A stretch of DNA of 46,670 nt from an uncultured Alphaproteobacteria bacterium (GTDB lineage: Bacteria; Pseudomonadota; Alphaproteobacteria; Rhodobacterales; Rhodobacteraceae). Positions 8,964-20,122 of this stretch are shown here, piece after piece. Each line of letters opens with the position of its first letter. Position 1 is the first letter of the stretch. The notes below the pieces were generated by a model. That model searched no databases. It was given only the letters and a program-made list of their open reading frames with translations, and was not told where the DNA came from. The stretch is from NCBI GenBank assembly GCA_902600895.1, contig CACKLF010000012.1:1-46670 (forward strand), given 5' to 3'. Made by a program: the position numbers and the translations under genes.

Positions 8964-10184
8964 ATGACCAAAAAAGTAGTACTTGCATATTCAGGTGGCT
9001 TGGATACATCAATAATTTTAAAATGGCTACAAAATGAGTACAATTTTGAAGTAATAACATTTACTGCCGATTTAGGCCAAGGCGAAGAGCTCGAACCAGC
9101 AAAAAATAAAGCCTTACTATTAGGTGTAAAAGAAGAAAATATATTTATTGAAGATCTTAGAGAGGAGTTTGTATCAAAGTATGTTTTTCCAATGTTTAGA
9201 GCTAACACTGTCTATGAAGGAACATACCTTCTAGGTACTTCGATAGCTCGGCCTCTTATTGCAAAGAAATTAGTCGAGATAGCAAAGTACGTAGGTGCTG
9301 AATCAATAGCACATGGTGCCACAGGTAAAGGTAATGATCAGGTGCGGTTTGAGCTTTCATCTTATGCTTTAGATCCAGGAATAACAGTTATTGCTCCGTG
9401 GCGTGAATGGGACATCACATCACGTGAGAAATTACTTGCATTTGCTGAGAAGAACCAAATTCCTATATCAAAAGATAAGCGAGGAGATCCGCCCTTCTCC
9501 GTTGATGCCAACTTATTACACACATCTTCAGAAGGCAAACTTCTCGAAGACCCAGCAACTCCAGCACCAGAATATGTTTATCAAAGAACTACAAATCCCG
9601 AAAATGCTCCAGACCAGCCAGAAATAATCGAGCTGGAATATGTTAAAGGTGATCCATTTTCTTTAAATGGAATAGCATTAGCCTCAAATGATTTGTTGGA
9701 AGAGTTAAACCTTGCAGGAGGGAGACACGGAATAGGACGTCTTGACCTAGTAGAGAACCGGTTCGTAGGTATGAAATCTAGGGGGGTGTATGAAACACCT
9801 GGAGGTACCATCATGCTCATAGCTCACAGGGCTATTGAGAGCCTGACTGTTGATAGAGGCGCAGCACATCTGAAAGATGAAATTATGCCAAAGTATGCAG
9901 AACTTATTTACAACGGTCTATGGTTTAGCCCTGAAAGAGAGATGCTCCAAGCCCTTATAGATAAGAGTCAAGATAGAGTGTCCGGAAAGGTTGTGTTGAA
10001 ATTGTTTAAAGGAACATGTAGCGTTCTATCTAGATCCTCCAGCGAAAGTTTATATTCGGAAAAACATGTTACCTTTGAAGAAGATTTTGGAGCGTACGAT
10101 CAAAAAGATGCTGAGGGGTTTATAAAGTTAAACTCGCTCAGATTAAAACTCCTTGCGCTTCGCAATAGTAAAACTAAAAGTTGA
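8964..10184 (+). CDS. argG: Argininosuccinate synthase
   Basis: Joins citrulline and aspartate with ATP to make argininosuccinate, the penultimate step of arginine synthesis. The 406-residue protein begins [12 protein letters not shown] (PP-loop, residues 8-16), and [14 protein letters not shown] (118-131) is the second substrate and nucleotide block. A start at ATG 8955 is also open, but GGAG at 8951-8954 touches it, while it sits nine bases before ATG 8964, which also matches the family N-terminus. Its stop overlaps the converging YggT gene by 11 bp. argH is not in the window. Confidence 0.97.
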   Translation: MTKKVVLAYSGGLDTSIILKWLQNEYNFEVITFTADLGQGEELEPAKNKALLLGVKEENIFIEDLREEFVSKYVFPMFRANTVYEGTYLLGTSIARPLIAKKLVEIAKYVGAESIAHGATGKGNDQVRFELSSYALDPGITVIAPWREWDITSREKLLAFAEKNQIPISKDKRGDPPFSVDANLLHTSSEGKLLEDPATPAPEYVYQRTTNPENAPDQPEIIELEYVKGDPFSLNGIALASNDLLEELNLAGGRHGIGRLDLVENRFVGMKSRGVYETPGGTIMLIAHRAIESLTVDRGAAHLKDEIMPKYAELIYNGLWFSPEREMLQALIDKSQDRVSGKVVLKLFKGTCSVLSRSSSESLYSEKHVTFEEDFGAYDQKDAEGFIKLNSLRLKLLALRNSKTKS

Positions 10185-10458
10185 AATTATTTCTAATAAT
10201 TATTCTCGTAGCGTAGATGGCGACAAGGAGGATGAGAGGAGCCAAATCTAAGCCCCCACTTATCGGCGGAACCACTCTTCTAATGCGAGAGTATAAAGGT
10301 TCCAAAATTCCCTCCAAACTTCGCCATATTGCAATGACCAATTGTTGTCTACTGTTTAAAACGCCAAAGCTTATAAGCCAACTCATTATTACATGAATAA
10401 ATACAAAAAAAACTAGTATATCTAGGACCAAGTCAATAATCTGTAACAAAGAAACCAA
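10174..10458 (-). CDS. YggT family membrane protein
   Basis: A 94-residue inner-membrane protein with two hydrophobic segments (about residues 6-30 and 70-88) separated by a polar loop containing [22 protein letters not shown], the YggT family signature. YggT proteins are linked to osmotic stress and to cell-division or Yme-like functions in various bacteria, but their exact role is unsettled. The start is TTG at 10456-10458 with GGAG (complement 10466-10469) seven bases upstream. It converges on argG with an 11-bp overlap. Confidence 0.85.
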   Translation of the reverse strand: MVSLLQIIDLVLDILVFFVFIHVIMSWLISFGVLNSRQQLVIAIWRSLEGILEPLYSRIRRVVPPISGGLDLAPLILLVAIYATRIIIRNNFNF

Positions 10459-10621
10459 AATTTATCTCCAGCAAGTTTACCACCCTCGATTTTTACCTTA
10501 CAGTGAGCCATAAGATCAAGTACGAACTGATAAAAGTTTTTCTTTTATCTTTATTTTGGTTAGTATTTTGGGAGCTTAAGATAAAATTTGGATTACTTCC
10601 GTGATAGTTTTTAGAAGTACT

Positions 10622-11563
10622 ATGGTCTGGCAAGTCAACCCCAAGATGGTTCGACTTGTTAGACTATTTGCATTGATATGCCTGATCATTCCAATTTTTA
10701 GTTGGGGTGCCAGGTCTGAGCAAATTAGATCAATAGAATCTATTTGGTCACTTGAGCCTGCTGGTACACACCTTTTATCCAAAAACATCGAAGATTTTGG
10801 TGGAATTTCAGCTCTAATAGTAGAGAACTTTGGAGCTGAATTTATTGCTCTCTCTGATAAGGCAAAATATTTTAAGGGAAAAATATCTAGAGGTGAAAAG
10901 GGTAGTATTTCCAAGGTCTCAATTTCTGAAGCTACGCCAATTTTATCCAGCAAAGGGAAACCGTTAAAAAATAGAAATCTTGATAGTGAAGCTCTCATAA
11001 AAGCTAGAGATGGCAGTTTTTATATATCTTTTGAATCAAATGACAGAATAATGCATCATAAAAATCTTAATGAAGCTGGAACCTTTCTACCTAACCACGT
11101 AGGTTTTGATGACTTCCATTACTCTAAAGGGATCGAAGCTCTGGCAATATCTAACGAGGGTACAATATATGCTTTACCTGAGGCTCCAACTACTGATAGC
11201 GACAGCATTATAGCATTTAAATACAATGGAAAAGAATGGAAAAAATCATTTAAAATAGAATCATTAGATGGTTACAACATTACTGATGCTACTTTTGCCT
11301 TAGACAACACTCTCCTAGTCTTAGAACGAAATTATTCATGGGGAGGTTTTACCACTCGAATAAGGCGTTTTAGAATTCTAAATGATACGGCTGAACTAAT
11401 ACAAACATTGCTTGAAAGTCACTTTAGACAGTTTGACAATCTTGAGGGAATGAGTATCTGGCTTGACAAGAAGGGAGAATACTGGCTTACCCTAGTGTCA
11501 GATGACAATTTTAATTTCTTTCAGGTAACTCAGTTTGTTGAGTTTAAGATTAAACAAAAATAA
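10622..11563 (+). CDS. Secreted esterase-like protein of the phytase-like family (PF13449 type)
   Basis: A 313-residue exported protein. The N-terminus has basic residues followed by a hydrophobic core ([16 protein letters not shown]) and a likely cleavage near GARSEQ, so it should act in the periplasm. The body shows the pattern of the esterase-like-activity-of-phytase family: FGGISALIV near the start, GIEALAIS in the middle, [16 protein letters not shown] and LEGMSIW near the end, suggesting a beta-propeller. Activity could be on phosphate esters or simple esters and is not established for most members. Starts at GTG 10601, ATG 10622 and ATG 10646 are all open; 10622 is a compromise with AGAAG upstream. 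It runs 11 bp before dapD, so the genes may share a transcript. Confidence 0.8.
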   Translation: MVWQVNPKMVRLVRLFALICLIIPIFSWGARSEQIRSIESIWSLEPAGTHLLSKNIEDFGGISALIVENFGAEFIALSDKAKYFKGKISRGEKGSISKVSISEATPILSSKGKPLKNRNLDSEALIKARDGSFYISFESNDRIMHHKNLNEAGTFLPNHVGFDDFHYSKGIEALAISNEGTIYALPEAPTTDSDSIIAFKYNGKEWKKSFKIESLDGYNITDATFALDNTLLVLERNYSWGGFTTRIRRFRILNDTAELIQTLLESHFRQFDNLEGMSIWLDKKGEYWLTLVSDDNFNFFQVTQFVEFKIKQK

Positions 11564-11574
11564 AAGGTTCAGTC

Positions 11575-12405
11575 ATGAATAACACCAATTTAGAAAAAGC
11601 GATTGAAAATGCTTGGAAACATAGAGATTCTATCTCGCCCTTAACATCAGGGGCCGAACGGAAATCTATTCAAGAAGTTCTTGAAAAACTAGACTCAGGA
11701 GATATTCGGGTGGCTACTCCAAGTGTTGACGGTAATTGGGTTGTAAACCAGTGGGTAAAAAAGGCTGTCATATTAAGTTTCAGATTGTTTAATATGTCAC
11801 AGCAGAGTGGGGGGCCTCAGAATAGCTCATGGTGGGACAAAGTAGATAACAAATTTAAAAACTGGAATGAAAATGATTGGAAGGAAAAAAATTTTCGTGC
11901 AGTCCCTAATTGTATAGTCCGAAGGTCTGCGTATATTGCACCAGGAGTGGTTTTGATGCCCTCATTTATAAATTTGGGTGCCTACGTTGGGGAAGGAACT
12001 ATGGTGGATACATGGGCTACCGTTGGATCTTGCGCTCAGATAGGTAAAAATGTGCATTTGTCTGGTGGCGTAGGGATTGGTGGTGTTCTTGAGCCACTGC
12101 AAGCAAACCCAACCATTATAGAAGATGATTGTTTTATAGGTGCAAGGTCAGAAGTTGTTGAAGGTTGTATTGTAAGGCAAGGATCGGTTTTGGGAATGGG
12201 GGTTTTTCTTGGCCAATCCACAAAGATCTTGGATAGGTCCACGGGTAAAATTTGTTATGGTGAAGTTCCTCCCTATTCAGTTGTCGTCCCTGGTGCAATA
12301 GAAACAGAAAGACCTGGGGTAAGTCTTTCTTGCGCGGTGATTGTTAAAAAAGTTGATGAAAGAACAAGATCAAAAACTTCAATAAATGACTTATTACGTT
12401 CTTAG
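11575..12405 (+). CDS. dapD: 2,3,4,5-tetrahydropyridine-2,6-dicarboxylate N-succinyltransferase
   Basis: Transfers succinyl from succinyl-CoA to tetrahydrodipicolinate in the succinylase branch of lysine and diaminopimelate synthesis. The protein has 276 residues, the usual size. A helical N-terminus ([13 protein letters not shown]) is followed by hexapeptide repeats of a left-handed beta-helix from about residue 110 to 230, with [23 protein letters not shown] (split here as a landmark around 141-163) and [11 protein letters not shown] as family signatures. ATG start; the next gene, dapE, begins 23 bp downstream in the same pathway, so they form an operon. Confidence 0.96.
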   Translation: MNNTNLEKAIENAWKHRDSISPLTSGAERKSIQEVLEKLDSGDIRVATPSVDGNWVVNQWVKKAVILSFRLFNMSQQSGGPQNSSWWDKVDNKFKNWNENDWKEKNFRAVPNCIVRRSAYIAPGVVLMPSFINLGAYVGEGTMVDTWATVGSCAQIGKNVHLSGGVGIGGVLEPLQANPTIIEDDCFIGARSEVVEGCIVRQGSVLGMGVFLGQSTKILDRSTGKICYGEVPPYSVVVPGAIETERPGVSLSCAVIVKKVDERTRSKTSINDLLRS

Positions 12406-12428
12406 ACTTGTTTTGGTAAGGCTATAAA

Positions 12429-13580
12429 TTGGATAAGGCAATACGAATAACATCTGAACTCATACAGAAGAAAACTGTCACGCCAAAAGATGATGGTGCA
12501 ATCAAATTGATTTCTGATATTCTCTCTGAAGCTGACTTTAACTGTCATGAAATTTTGGAAGGTAACGTCAAGAATTTATTTGCTCGCTGGGGCTCAAAAG
12601 ATAGTAAAAAAACTCTCGGCTTTAACGGTCATGTTGACGTTGTTCCGCCTGGAGAATCATTACTTTGGAAATTTGATCCATTCTCTGGATTAATTACCGG
12701 AAATGAAATATTAGGTAGGGGTGCAGTTGATATGAAATCAGCTGTTGCAGCGTTTACAGTTGCTGCAACTGATTTTGTTAAAGTTAATAAACCAGACGGC
12801 TCAATAGTAATTACAATTACTGGTGATGAGGAGGGGGAAGCATTACATGGCACCAAAGCAATTTTAAAGTGGATGAAAAAAAACAATGAATCAGTGAATC
12901 ATTTTATAGTTGGAGAACCCACAAGTAAAATTAAGTTGGGAGATACAATAAAAATTGGCCGACGAGGATCATTAACCGCATACTTTAACAGCTCAGGTAT
13001 TCAAGGTCATACAGCCTACCCTCACCTCGCTTCAAATCCAATTAATTCCATGAATACTCTTATTCATTCAATATTAAATGATAAGCTAGATGAGGGTTCA
13101 AAGTATTTTGAGCCCTCAACCGCCTCTTTTACAACAATTGATGTTGATAACAGCGCTAACAATGTAATCCCAGCAACATGTAAAGCAACTTTAAACATAA
13201 GATTTAATGATCTTCACTCATCAAAAACTTTAATAAATTGGTTAAAGGAGCATGTAGACAGAACTAATACAGTACATCAGTCTCAGATAAGAATGAATGT
13301 TAAAGTTTCAGGTGAAAGCTTTATCAATACAAATAGCAATTTTACAAAAATGGTTGTTAATGAAGTTACTGATAGGCTCAAAATAAAGCCTATCTTATCA
13401 ACTTCTGGTGGAACATCTGATGCTAGGTTTATTAAAGATTTTTCTGAGGTTTTAGAGCTAGGGTTGGTTGGGAAAACAATGCACCAGGTCAACGAGAGAG
13501 TCGACATTAATGATGTGGTAAATCTAAAGGACCTCTATCAATCAATTATCAAAAGATACTTCTCAGAGGACTCATATTAA
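12429..13580 (+). CDS. dapE: Succinyl-diaminopimelate desuccinylase
   Basis: Zinc metallopeptidase (M20 family) that removes succinate from N-succinyl-LL-diaminopimelate. Metal ligands and catalytic residues are all present: His68 in GHVDVVPPG, Asp101 in GRGAVDMK, catalytic Glu134 with Glu135 in TGDEEGEA, Glu163 in GEPT, and His352 in MHQVNE. GGTSDARF (327-334) is characteristic of DapE. The start is TTG at 12429, supported by AAGG (12418-12421) seven bases upstream and by the family N-terminus; the 383-residue length is normal. It directly follows dapD. Confidence 0.95.
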   Translation: MDKAIRITSELIQKKTVTPKDDGAIKLISDILSEADFNCHEILEGNVKNLFARWGSKDSKKTLGFNGHVDVVPPGESLLWKFDPFSGLITGNEILGRGAVDMKSAVAAFTVAATDFVKVNKPDGSIVITITGDEEGEALHGTKAILKWMKKNNESVNHFIVGEPTSKIKLGDTIKIGRRGSLTAYFNSSGIQGHTAYPHLASNPINSMNTLIHSILNDKLDEGSKYFEPSTASFTTIDVDNSANNVIPATCKATLNIRFNDLHSSKTLINWLKEHVDRTNTVHQSQIRMNVKVSGESFINTNSNFTKMVVNEVTDRLKIKPILSTSGGTSDARFIKDFSEVLELGLVGKTMHQVNERVDINDVVNLKDLYQSIIKRYFSEDSY

Positions 13581-13601
13581 TAACGATATCAGGATACAAA
13601 A

Positions 13602-14006
13602 ATGATTGGAAATCTAAATCATATTGCAATAGCAGTACCAAATCTTCAAGAGGCAGCTGAAAAGTACCGAAATACCCTTGGTGCACAGGTAGGGAAGCCA
13701 ATTGATCAACCAGATCATGGAGTCACTGTAGTTTTTATTGACCTACCAAATACGAAAATTGAATTGCTACACCCTTATGGCGAGGACAGTCCTATAGAAA
13801 ATTTCTTAAAGAAAAATGTAGACGGCGGAATTCATCATATATGTTTTGAAGTTAATGACATTATCGGATCTTCAAAAGCATTAGCAGCAGATGGTGCAAA
13901 AATTTTAGGATCTGGAAAACCGAAAATAGGTGCCCATGGCAAACCCGTAATCTTTCTACATCCTAAAGATTTCAATGGAACTCTGATTGAGTTGCAACAA
14001 TCATGA
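13602..14006 (+). CDS. mce: Methylmalonyl-CoA (ethylmalonyl-CoA) epimerase
   Basis: Vicinal-oxygen-chelate protein of 134 residues that interconverts the two epimers of methylmalonyl-CoA, needed to feed propionyl-CoA carbon into succinyl-CoA. Metal ligands fit the family: His7 in LNHIAIAV, His79 in GGIHHICFEV, and Glu130 in TLIELQ. GAQVGKPIDQPDHGV is the expected first-module substrate segment. It follows dapE by 21 bp and precedes the DUF1467 gene by 22 bp, a pairing I associate with other alphaproteobacteria. Confidence 0.94.
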   Translation: MIGNLNHIAIAVPNLQEAAEKYRNTLGAQVGKPIDQPDHGVTVVFIDLPNTKIELLHPYGEDSPIENFLKKNVDGGIHHICFEVNDIIGSSKALAADGAKILGSGKPKIGAHGKPVIFLHPKDFNGTLIELQQS

Positions 14007-14028
14007 TTATGACTTACGGTGAGGTAAT

Positions 14029-14295
14029 ATGACAATAACTGCTGCAATAGTATTATTTGCCATAATCTGGTTTATGGTTTTGTTTATTTGTCTTCCTTTA
14101 AAAATCAAAACTCAAAGTGAGTCTGGAACCATTGTCCCAGGAACACCAGGCTCTGCGCCAGAAAATGGAGATTTAAAAGGTAAAATAAGATTAGTAACAA
14201 TCATAAGTTGCTTTTTGTGGGTCGCAATTTTTGGAATAATTATGTCTGGTATTATTAAAATTGAAGATATTGATATATTTAGTGCTTTCCAGTAA
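14029..14295 (+). CDS. DUF1467 family membrane protein
   Basis: An 88-residue protein with two predicted transmembrane helices (about residues 5-24 and 57-78) separated by a polar loop rich in Gly and Pro (TIVPGTPGSAPENGDLKGK). This matches the DUF1467 family, of unknown function, which commonly sits beside the methylmalonyl-CoA epimerase in alphaproteobacteria. The segment WFMVLFICLPL is the most family-like part. ATG start; GAGGT lies upstream. It is probably the last gene of the dapD-dapE-mce run. Confidence 0.85.
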   Translation: MTITAAIVLFAIIWFMVLFICLPLKIKTQSESGTIVPGTPGSAPENGDLKGKIRLVTIISCFLWVAIFGIIMSGIIKIEDIDIFSAFQ

Positions 14296-14298
14296 ACC

Positions 14299-14318
14299 TT
14301 GAGTTTAAAAAAACTCAA
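14299..14318. terminator. Candidate hairpin terminator between DUF1467 and the nitroreductase
   Basis: A perfect 8-bp inverted repeat, TTGAGTTT and AAACTCAA, with a 4-base A loop. It lies between convergent genes and overlaps the last codons of the nitroreductase gene. The stem is AU-rich and only a weak T-rich stretch follows on the plus strand, so termination strength is uncertain. Confidence 0.4.
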
Positions 14319-14874
14319 CTTTACTTTGTAAATCAGGCCTGGGCCTATCCTCAAGTACTTTAGAATTTGTACCAAGGTGAATGTAACCTGTTATTTTTTC
14401 TTCACTTAATAGCCCAAAAGCTGCTTCTTTAAATTCTTTATCATGAGCTGTCCAACCAGTAAGCCAATTAGCTCCCCAGCCATGGGCTGAAGCTGCATTT
14501 AAAATAGCCATGCAGACTGCTCCAGAAGAAAGAAATTGCTCATCAAGCGGTATTTTTCCTGGTTTTGGTGAGAATATTACAACTAAAACTAGCGGTGAAT
14601 TCAGAAACCTATTTTTTGATTTCTCAAGTTTATCAAGGTCCATTCCTCTTTTACGCCCAATTTTTTCTACTTCACGTGCCACATCAATTAGTTTCTCTGC
14701 AGACAATACCTGTATTCTCCAAGGCTCTAATCTACCATGATCTGGACAGCGAAGACCTATTTTTAGAATGTCCATTAGTTCCTTTTTATCAGGTACAGGA
14801 TAAGTCAAAAACCCAGCTGATGCCGATCTTCTATTTTCTAAAAATGAAATAATATCTGTTTTCTTTTCAGCCAT
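14305..14874 (-). CDS. Nitroreductase family protein (YdjA-like)
   Basis: FMN-dependent nitroreductase-family protein of 189 residues, close in layout to the compact YdjA group. ENRRSAS (residues 13-19) binds the FMN phosphate, CPDHGRLEPWRIQVL (43-57) is the flavin loop, and GWGANWLTGW (about 132-141) is the second cofactor segment. Enzymes of this family reduce nitro compounds, quinones or other acceptors using NAD(P)H; the natural substrate is not visible. ATG start, 2 bp after the aspS stop on the same strand, so it is almost certainly co-transcribed with aspS. Confidence 0.9.
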   Translation of the reverse strand: MAEKKTDIISFLENRRSASAGFLTYPVPDKKELMDILKIGLRCPDHGRLEPWRIQVLSAEKLIDVAREVEKIGRKRGMDLDKLEKSKNRFLNSPLVLVVIFSPKPGKIPLDEQFLSSGAVCMAILNAASAHGWGANWLTGWTAHDKEFKEAAFGLLSEEKITGYIHLGTNSKVLEDRPRPDLQSKVEFF

Positions 14875-14876
14875 AT

Positions 14877-16655
14877 TTACTCCTTAGGTAAGCTTCGCAA
14901 GCCCAATTCACGTAGCTGATCATTAGTCACAGTCGACGGAGCTTGCATCATAAGATCTTCAGCACTTTGGTTCATAGGGAAAAGAATTACTTCACGAATA
15001 TTCTGTGCATTTGCCAATAGCATCACAATTCTATCTATCCCTGGAGCGATACCCCCATGAGGCGGTGCTCCATATTTAAACGCGTTAATCATACCTCCAA
15101 AGTTTTCATCAACGAATTCCTTATTTTTCCCAACTATTTCAAATGCTCGGTACATGATTTCGGGTATGTGGTTTCTTACAGCACCAGAACTCAATTCAAC
15201 ACCGTTGCACACTATGTCATATTGAAACCCCAGGACATCAAGTGGGTCCTCATTATTTAGTACATCAATACCACCTTGTGGCATGGAAAATGGGTTATGA
15301 CTAAATTGAAGGTTCCCAGACTCTTCATCAAGCTCAAATAGGGGAAAGTCAACAATCCAACAAAACTCAAATCTATTTTTAGCAACCAGGTCTAAATCAT
15401 GCGCAATCTTATCCCTTGATTTAGCAGCAATTGGTTCAAAATCTTTTGCACGTCCAGCTAAGAAAAAAACTGCGTCTCCTTCATTGAGGTTCAATGCCTT
15501 TCTTATCTCTTCTGTTTTCTCAGGCCCAATATTTTTTGCTATGGGACCAACCCCCTCTAGTTTTTCTTCGTTTGTCCTCCAAAAAATATAGCCCATACCC
15601 GGTAAACCCTCTTTTTGGGCGAAAGCATTCATCCGGTCACAAAAAGCCCTGCTTCCACCTTTTGGTGCAGGAATAGCTCTTATTTCATTTTCTGGGTCAC
15701 CCAATAGTTTAGAGAAAAGGGCAAATCCGGACTCTCTGAATACATCAGACATGTCACTCATTTTTAATGGGTTTCGCAAATCTGGTTTGTCAGACCCATA
15801 CCAAAGTAATGAGTCTTTGTATTTTATGCGAGGAAATATTTCTGTAACTGAAGCCCCATTTGCATATTCTATAAAAAGGTCCCTTATTATAGGTTCAATC
15901 ACATTAAAGACATCCTCCTGTGTGGCAAAACTCATCTCAACATCTAATTGATAAAACTCTCCAGGTGAACGATCAGCTCTTGGATCTTCATCACGAAAAC
16001 ATGGGGCAATCTGAAAATATCGGTCGAAGCCAGCTACCATTATAAGTTGCTTAAACTGTTGAGGAGCCTGGGGCAATGCATAAAACTTTCCAGGATTAAG
16101 CCTGGAGGGAACTAAAAAATCTCTTGCTCCTTCTGGACTAGATGCGGTTAGAATTGGCGTTTGAAACTCATTGAAGCCCTGATTTGTCATTAGCGTCCGA
16201 ATAGTGGCAATCACTTGAGATCTCAATAAAATATTTTTGTGGAGTTTTTCTCTTCGCAAATCCAGAAATCTATACTTTAGGCGTGTCTCCTCAGGATACT
16301 CAATGTCTCCAAAAACTGGAAGTGGTAGTTCGTCTGCTTTGGAAAGAATTTCTACTGACTTAGAAAATACTTCTATCTCTCCAGTTACCAGTCCTTCATT
16401 TACTAAGTCCTTGGCTCTTTTTTTTACTACTCCATCTATTCTTATGACCCACTCAGCCCTTACTTGCTCCAATTGTTTAAAAGCTTTGCTCTCGGGATCA
16501 GCAACAATCTGTGTAATGCCATAATGATCCCTTAAATCAATAAAAAGAACACCACCATGATCTCTTATTCTATGTACCCATCCCGAGAGTCGAACCTCCT
16601 TCCCAACGTGATTTGTACTCAATTGATTGCAATTGTGACTTCTATACGGGTGCAT
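14877..16655 (-). CDS. aspS: Aspartyl-tRNA synthetase (bacterial type, possibly non-discriminating)
   Basis: Class II synthetase of 592 residues with an N-terminal OB-fold anticodon domain, catalytic core and the bacterial insertion domain. Motif 2 is [19 protein letters not shown] (220-238) and motif 3 starts [13 protein letters not shown] (535). In the anticodon domain the protein has His28 ([11 protein letters not shown]), a residue linked to non-discriminating enzymes that also charge tRNA-Asn, and lacks the Lys found in E. coli at the position aligning with Asp83. Whether Asp-tRNA-Asn is formed and amidated depends on gatCAB, outside this window. ATG start. The nitroreductase gene follows after 2 bp. 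Confidence 0.96.
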   Translation of the reverse strand: MHPYRSHNCNQLSTNHVGKEVRLSGWVHRIRDHGGVLFIDLRDHYGITQIVADPESKAFKQLEQVRAEWVIRIDGVVKKRAKDLVNEGLVTGEIEVFSKSVEILSKADELPLPVFGDIEYPEETRLKYRFLDLRREKLHKNILLRSQVIATIRTLMTNQGFNEFQTPILTASSPEGARDFLVPSRLNPGKFYALPQAPQQFKQLIMVAGFDRYFQIAPCFRDEDPRADRSPGEFYQLDVEMSFATQEDVFNVIEPIIRDLFIEYANGASVTEIFPRIKYKDSLLWYGSDKPDLRNPLKMSDMSDVFRESGFALFSKLLGDPENEIRAIPAPKGGSRAFCDRMNAFAQKEGLPGMGYIFWRTNEEKLEGVGPIAKNIGPEKTEEIRKALNLNEGDAVFFLAGRAKDFEPIAAKSRDKIAHDLDLVAKNRFEFCWIVDFPLFELDEESGNLQFSHNPFSMPQGGIDVLNNEDPLDVLGFQYDIVCNGVELSSGAVRNHIPEIMYRAFEIVGKNKEFVDENFGGMINAFKYGAPPHGGIAPGIDRIVMLLANAQNIREVILFPMNQSAEDLMMQAPSTVTNDQLRELGLRSLPKE

Positions 16656-16750
16656 TTTTTACTCTCTGTATATAGATGCTATATTTTGCTTACACTATAG
16701 GCTATTTATATAAAAGAGCCGACGATAGCAAATATTAAAACTCAAAACTT

Positions 16751-16779
16751 TTGATAGGCATTAATATATGTCATACATT
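16751..16779 (+). promoter_or_regulatory. Candidate carB promoter
   Basis: TTGATA (16751-16756) and TACATT (16774-16779) are spaced by 17 bases, 75 bp before the carB start. Five of six and four of six positions match the sigma-70 consensus. The surrounding 199-bp aspS-carB intergenic region is very AT-rich, so chance matches are possible. Confidence 0.4.
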
Positions 16780-16854
16780 TTATACATCAAATCAATTGTG
16801 ATAAACAATGTGATCGATAAAGAAGGCAAATGTAAAATTTTTTAAGGGACTTTG

Positions 16855-19800
16855 ATGCCAAAAAGAAAAGATCTATCAAGTATCTTGATAATTGGAGCCG
16901 GTCCAATTGTAATTGGCCAGGCCTGTGAATTTGATTACTCTGGTACCCAAGCGTGTAAAGCGTTGAGGGAAGAAGGCATTAGGGTAATCTTAATTAATTC
17001 GAATCCAGCGACGATCATGACCGACCCCAATTTAGCTGATGCAACATACATAGAGCCCATAAATGCTAGTACTGTAGAAAAGATTATTGCTAAAGAACTT
17101 CCGGATGCAATACTTCCAACTATGGGTGGACAAACCGCCTTAAATGTTGCTTTACAGCTTTATGATGAGGAAATTCTTTCAAAATATAATGTTGAACTAA
17201 TAGGAGCATCTAAAGGAGCCATTGAAAAAGCTGAGGACAGACTACTCTTTAGAGAATCCATGACAAAAATTGGTATTGAGTCGCCAAAATCAGAAATAGC
17301 ACACTCAATAGACGAAGCTAAAAAAGCAATTAAAAAAATTGGCCTTCCAGTAATTATTCGACCAGCATTTACAATGGGTGGAACTGGTGGAGGGATAATA
17401 AAAAATCCCAAGGAAATAGATCAAATGTGTCAAACTGGTCTAGCAGCTTCACCGGTCTCTCAAATTTTAATTGATGAAAGTTTAGTTGGGTGGAAAGAAT
17501 TTGAGATGGAGGTAGTGAGAGATAGAAAGGATAATACAGTAATAATCTGTTCAATCGAAAATGTTGATCCGATGGGTGTACATACAGGAGATAGCATAAC
17601 AGTTGCTCCAGCTTTGACTTTAACCGATCGAGAATACCAAGTGATGCGAAATTTATCGATGGAAGTCCTTCGTGAAATTGGTGTTGAAACTGGAGGCAGT
17701 AATGTTCAGTGGGCCGTCAATCCCAAGGATGGTAGAATGGTTATTATCGAAATGAATCCCAGAGTCTCGCGATCTTCTGCACTTGCATCAAAAGCCACAG
17801 GCTTTCCCATTGCAAAAATTGCGGCTAAGTTAGCAATCGGATATACCCTAGACGAACTTAATAATGATATTACAAAAACCACTCCAGCCAGCTTTGAACC
17901 CACTTTAGACTACATTGTCACAAAAATCCCAAGGTTTACATTTGAAAAATTCCCTAACTCTTCCAATAAACTGACCACCTCAATGAAATCTGTTGGTGAA
18001 GTTATGGCGATAGGTTCATCTTTTTGTGAAAGCTTACAAAAAGCTATAAGCGCCTTGGAAGTTGGGTTAGATGGTATTGAAGACTATAAATTTATAAATT
18101 ATTCCGAAGATATGTTAAGGAGAGGGTTAGCTCTCCAGACACCCGACAGAATTTTTATGATAGCTGAGGCTTTACGACGGAAAATAGGTATTTCAGAAAT
18201 AGCAGAGATAACCGGCTATGATAAATGGTTTCTTGAGCAAATAAACTCAATTATAGAGGCTGAAAAATATCTGATTGAGCATGGAATTCCCAATAATGCT
18301 CAAATCATTCAGAATTTAAAAGCCAAAGGTTTTACAGATAAGAGATTAGCTAAATTAACCGGAAGCAAGGAAAGAGATATTTACAGCCTTAGAAATCATT
18401 TGTCCGTTAGGCCTGTATTTAAAAGAGTAGATACGTGTGCTGCTGAATTTCAATCCTCTACTCCCTACATGTACTCTACTTATAAAGTCAATATGTCGAA
18501 TCCACCGTCAAACGAAATTTATGCTTCCACCTCAAAGAAAATCATAATCTTGGGAGGTGGTCCCAATAGAATTGGTCAGGGTATAGAATTTGATTATTGT
18601 TGCTGTCATGCATGCTTCGCGCTTTCCGAGGCTGGATATGAAACAATAATGATAAACTGCAATCCTGAAACTGTTTCTACCGACTTTGATACCTCAGATA
18701 GATTATACTTTGAACCAGTTACACTTGAATCGGTTATGAATATTATCAATGAAGAAGAAAGAGTAGGTTGCCTAGAAGGAGTAATTGTACAATTAGGTGG
18801 TCAAACACCACTAAAGATAGCAGATTCATTAGAGGAAAATGGCGTGAAAATTCTCGGTACAAGCACATCAGAAATTGACAGATCAGAAGACCGCGAGAGA
18901 TTCAAACACTTGTTGGATAATTTGAATCTAAAACAGCCAACAAATAGTATTGCAAAAAATAAAGCTGAAGCTTTACAGGCATCCAATATGGTAGGGTTCC
19001 CTCTTGTTATTCGCCCTTCATATGTCTTAGGTGGAAGAGCTATGGAAGTGATTTTTAATAGTAATCAGCTCAATAATTATATTGAAGAAGCAGTAGAAGT
19101 ATCAGGCAAAAACCCAGTACTTTTAGATTCATTTTTGGAGAATGCAATAGAACTAGATGTAGATGCATTATGTGATGGTACTGATGTATGGGTGGCCGGA
19201 ATAATGGAGCACATTGAGGAGGCAGGTATTCATTCAGGTGATAGTGCCTGCTGTATTCCTCCTCATTCTTTAAAACAAGAAATAATCGATAAAATTGAAC
19301 AACAGACAAAGAGATTAGCTTTAGCTTTAAATGTTAAAGGACTAATAAATATTCAATTTGCAGTGAAAAAACATGAAATATTTGTATTAGAGGTAAATCC
19401 AAGGGCCTCTAGAACAATTCCATTTGTGTCAAAAGCCATTGGTTTTCCTGTTGTAAACCTGGCGTCTAAAATAATGATTGGAAAAAAGTTGAAACAATTA
19501 AAATTGCCAAAGAATATTATTAAACACTTTTGTGTTAAAGAGGCAGTACTACCCTTTGACAGATTTCCGGGAACAGACACTTTGTTGGGTCCTGAAATGA
19601 AATCGACTGGCGAAGTCATGGGTATCGCTAATAATTTTGAAGAAGCTTTTTTAAAATCTCAATTAGCAGCTAATATTATTTTACCAAAAGAGGGAACAGT
19701 CTTTTTCTCAATAAAGGATAATGACAAAAATGCGAAAGCGATAGCAATAGCTAAGCTTATTGTTGAACTTCATTTTATGATCCTTGCAACAAAGGGTACA

Positions 19801-20094
19801 AAAAAATTTTTAGATAAGCACTTAATTCAATCCATATTAACCCACAAAGTACATGAGGGTACTCCAAATATTGTTGATAAAATGAAAGCGGGAGAAGTCA
19901 ATCTTGTCTTTAATACCACTCAAGGCGTGAACTCCATCAACGACAGCAGAATGATCAGGTCTACCGCTCTAGATTTAAAAATACCCTATTACACCACCTT
20001 GGCTGGAATAAGTGCAGTAGCAGGAGCAATGAAACAAAGTCTGCATGAAAAGCATGAGGTTCAACCCATCCAAAATATCAGAGGAATCCGATGA
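16855..20094 (+). CDS. carB: Carbamoyl-phosphate synthase large subunit
   Basis: Makes carbamoyl phosphate for arginine and pyrimidine synthesis together with the CarA glutaminase. The 1079-residue protein has the duplicated architecture: first ATP-grasp half (starting [19 protein letters not shown], with [19 protein letters not shown]), second half (starting [19 protein letters not shown], with [19 protein letters not shown]), and a C-terminal methylglyoxal-synthase-like allosteric domain (from about residue 940). TTG 16852 precedes the ATG 16855 in frame; the ATG is favoured by AAGGGA (16844-16849) five bases upstream and the family start MPKR. carA is not adjacent, which is common in alphaproteobacteria. 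Confidence 0.98.
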   Translation: MPKRKDLSSILIIGAGPIVIGQACEFDYSGTQACKALREEGIRVILINSNPATIMTDPNLADATYIEPINASTVEKIIAKELPDAILPTMGGQTALNVALQLYDEEILSKYNVELIGASKGAIEKAEDRLLFRESMTKIGIESPKSEIAHSIDEAKKAIKKIGLPVIIRPAFTMGGTGGGIIKNPKEIDQMCQTGLAASPVSQILIDESLVGWKEFEMEVVRDRKDNTVIICSIENVDPMGVHTGDSITVAPALTLTDREYQVMRNLSMEVLREIGVETGGSNVQWAVNPKDGRMVIIEMNPRVSRSSALASKATGFPIAKIAAKLAIGYTLDELNNDITKTTPASFEPTLDYIVTKIPRFTFEKFPNSSNKLTTSMKSVGEVMAIGSSFCESLQKAISALEVGLDGIEDYKFINYSEDMLRRGLALQTPDRIFMIAEALRRKIGISEIAEITGYDKWFLEQINSIIEAEKYLIEHGIPNNAQIIQNLKAKGFTDKRLAKLTGSKERDIYSLRNHLSVRPVFKRVDTCAAEFQSSTPYMYSTYKVNMSNPPSNEIYASTSKKIIILGGGPNRIGQGIEFDYCCCHACFALSEAGYETIMINCNPETVSTDFDTSDRLYFEPVTLESVMNIINEEERVGCLEGVIVQLGGQTPLKIADSLEENGVKILGTSTSEIDRSEDRERFKHLLDNLNLKQPTNSIAKNKAEALQASNMVGFPLVIRPSYVLGGRAMEVIFNSNQLNNYIEEAVEVSGKNPVLLDSFLENAIELDVDALCDGTDVWVAGIMEHIEEAGIHSGDSACCIPPHSLKQEIIDKIEQQTKRLALALNVKGLINIQFAVKKHEIFVLEVNPRASRTIPFVSKAIGFPVVNLASKIMIGKKLKQLKLPKNIIKHFCVKEAVLPFDRFPGTDTLLGPEMKSTGEVMGIANNFEEAFLKSQLAANIILPKEGTVFFSIKDNDKNAKAIAIAKLIVELHFMILATKGTKKFLDKHLIQSILTHKVHEGTPNIVDKMKAGEVNLVFNTTQGVNSINDSRMIRSTALDLKIPYYTTLAGISAVAGAMKQSLHEKHEVQPIQNIRGIR

Positions 20095-20122
20095 ACCAAG
20101 ATTTGATTAGTGGATATTACTG

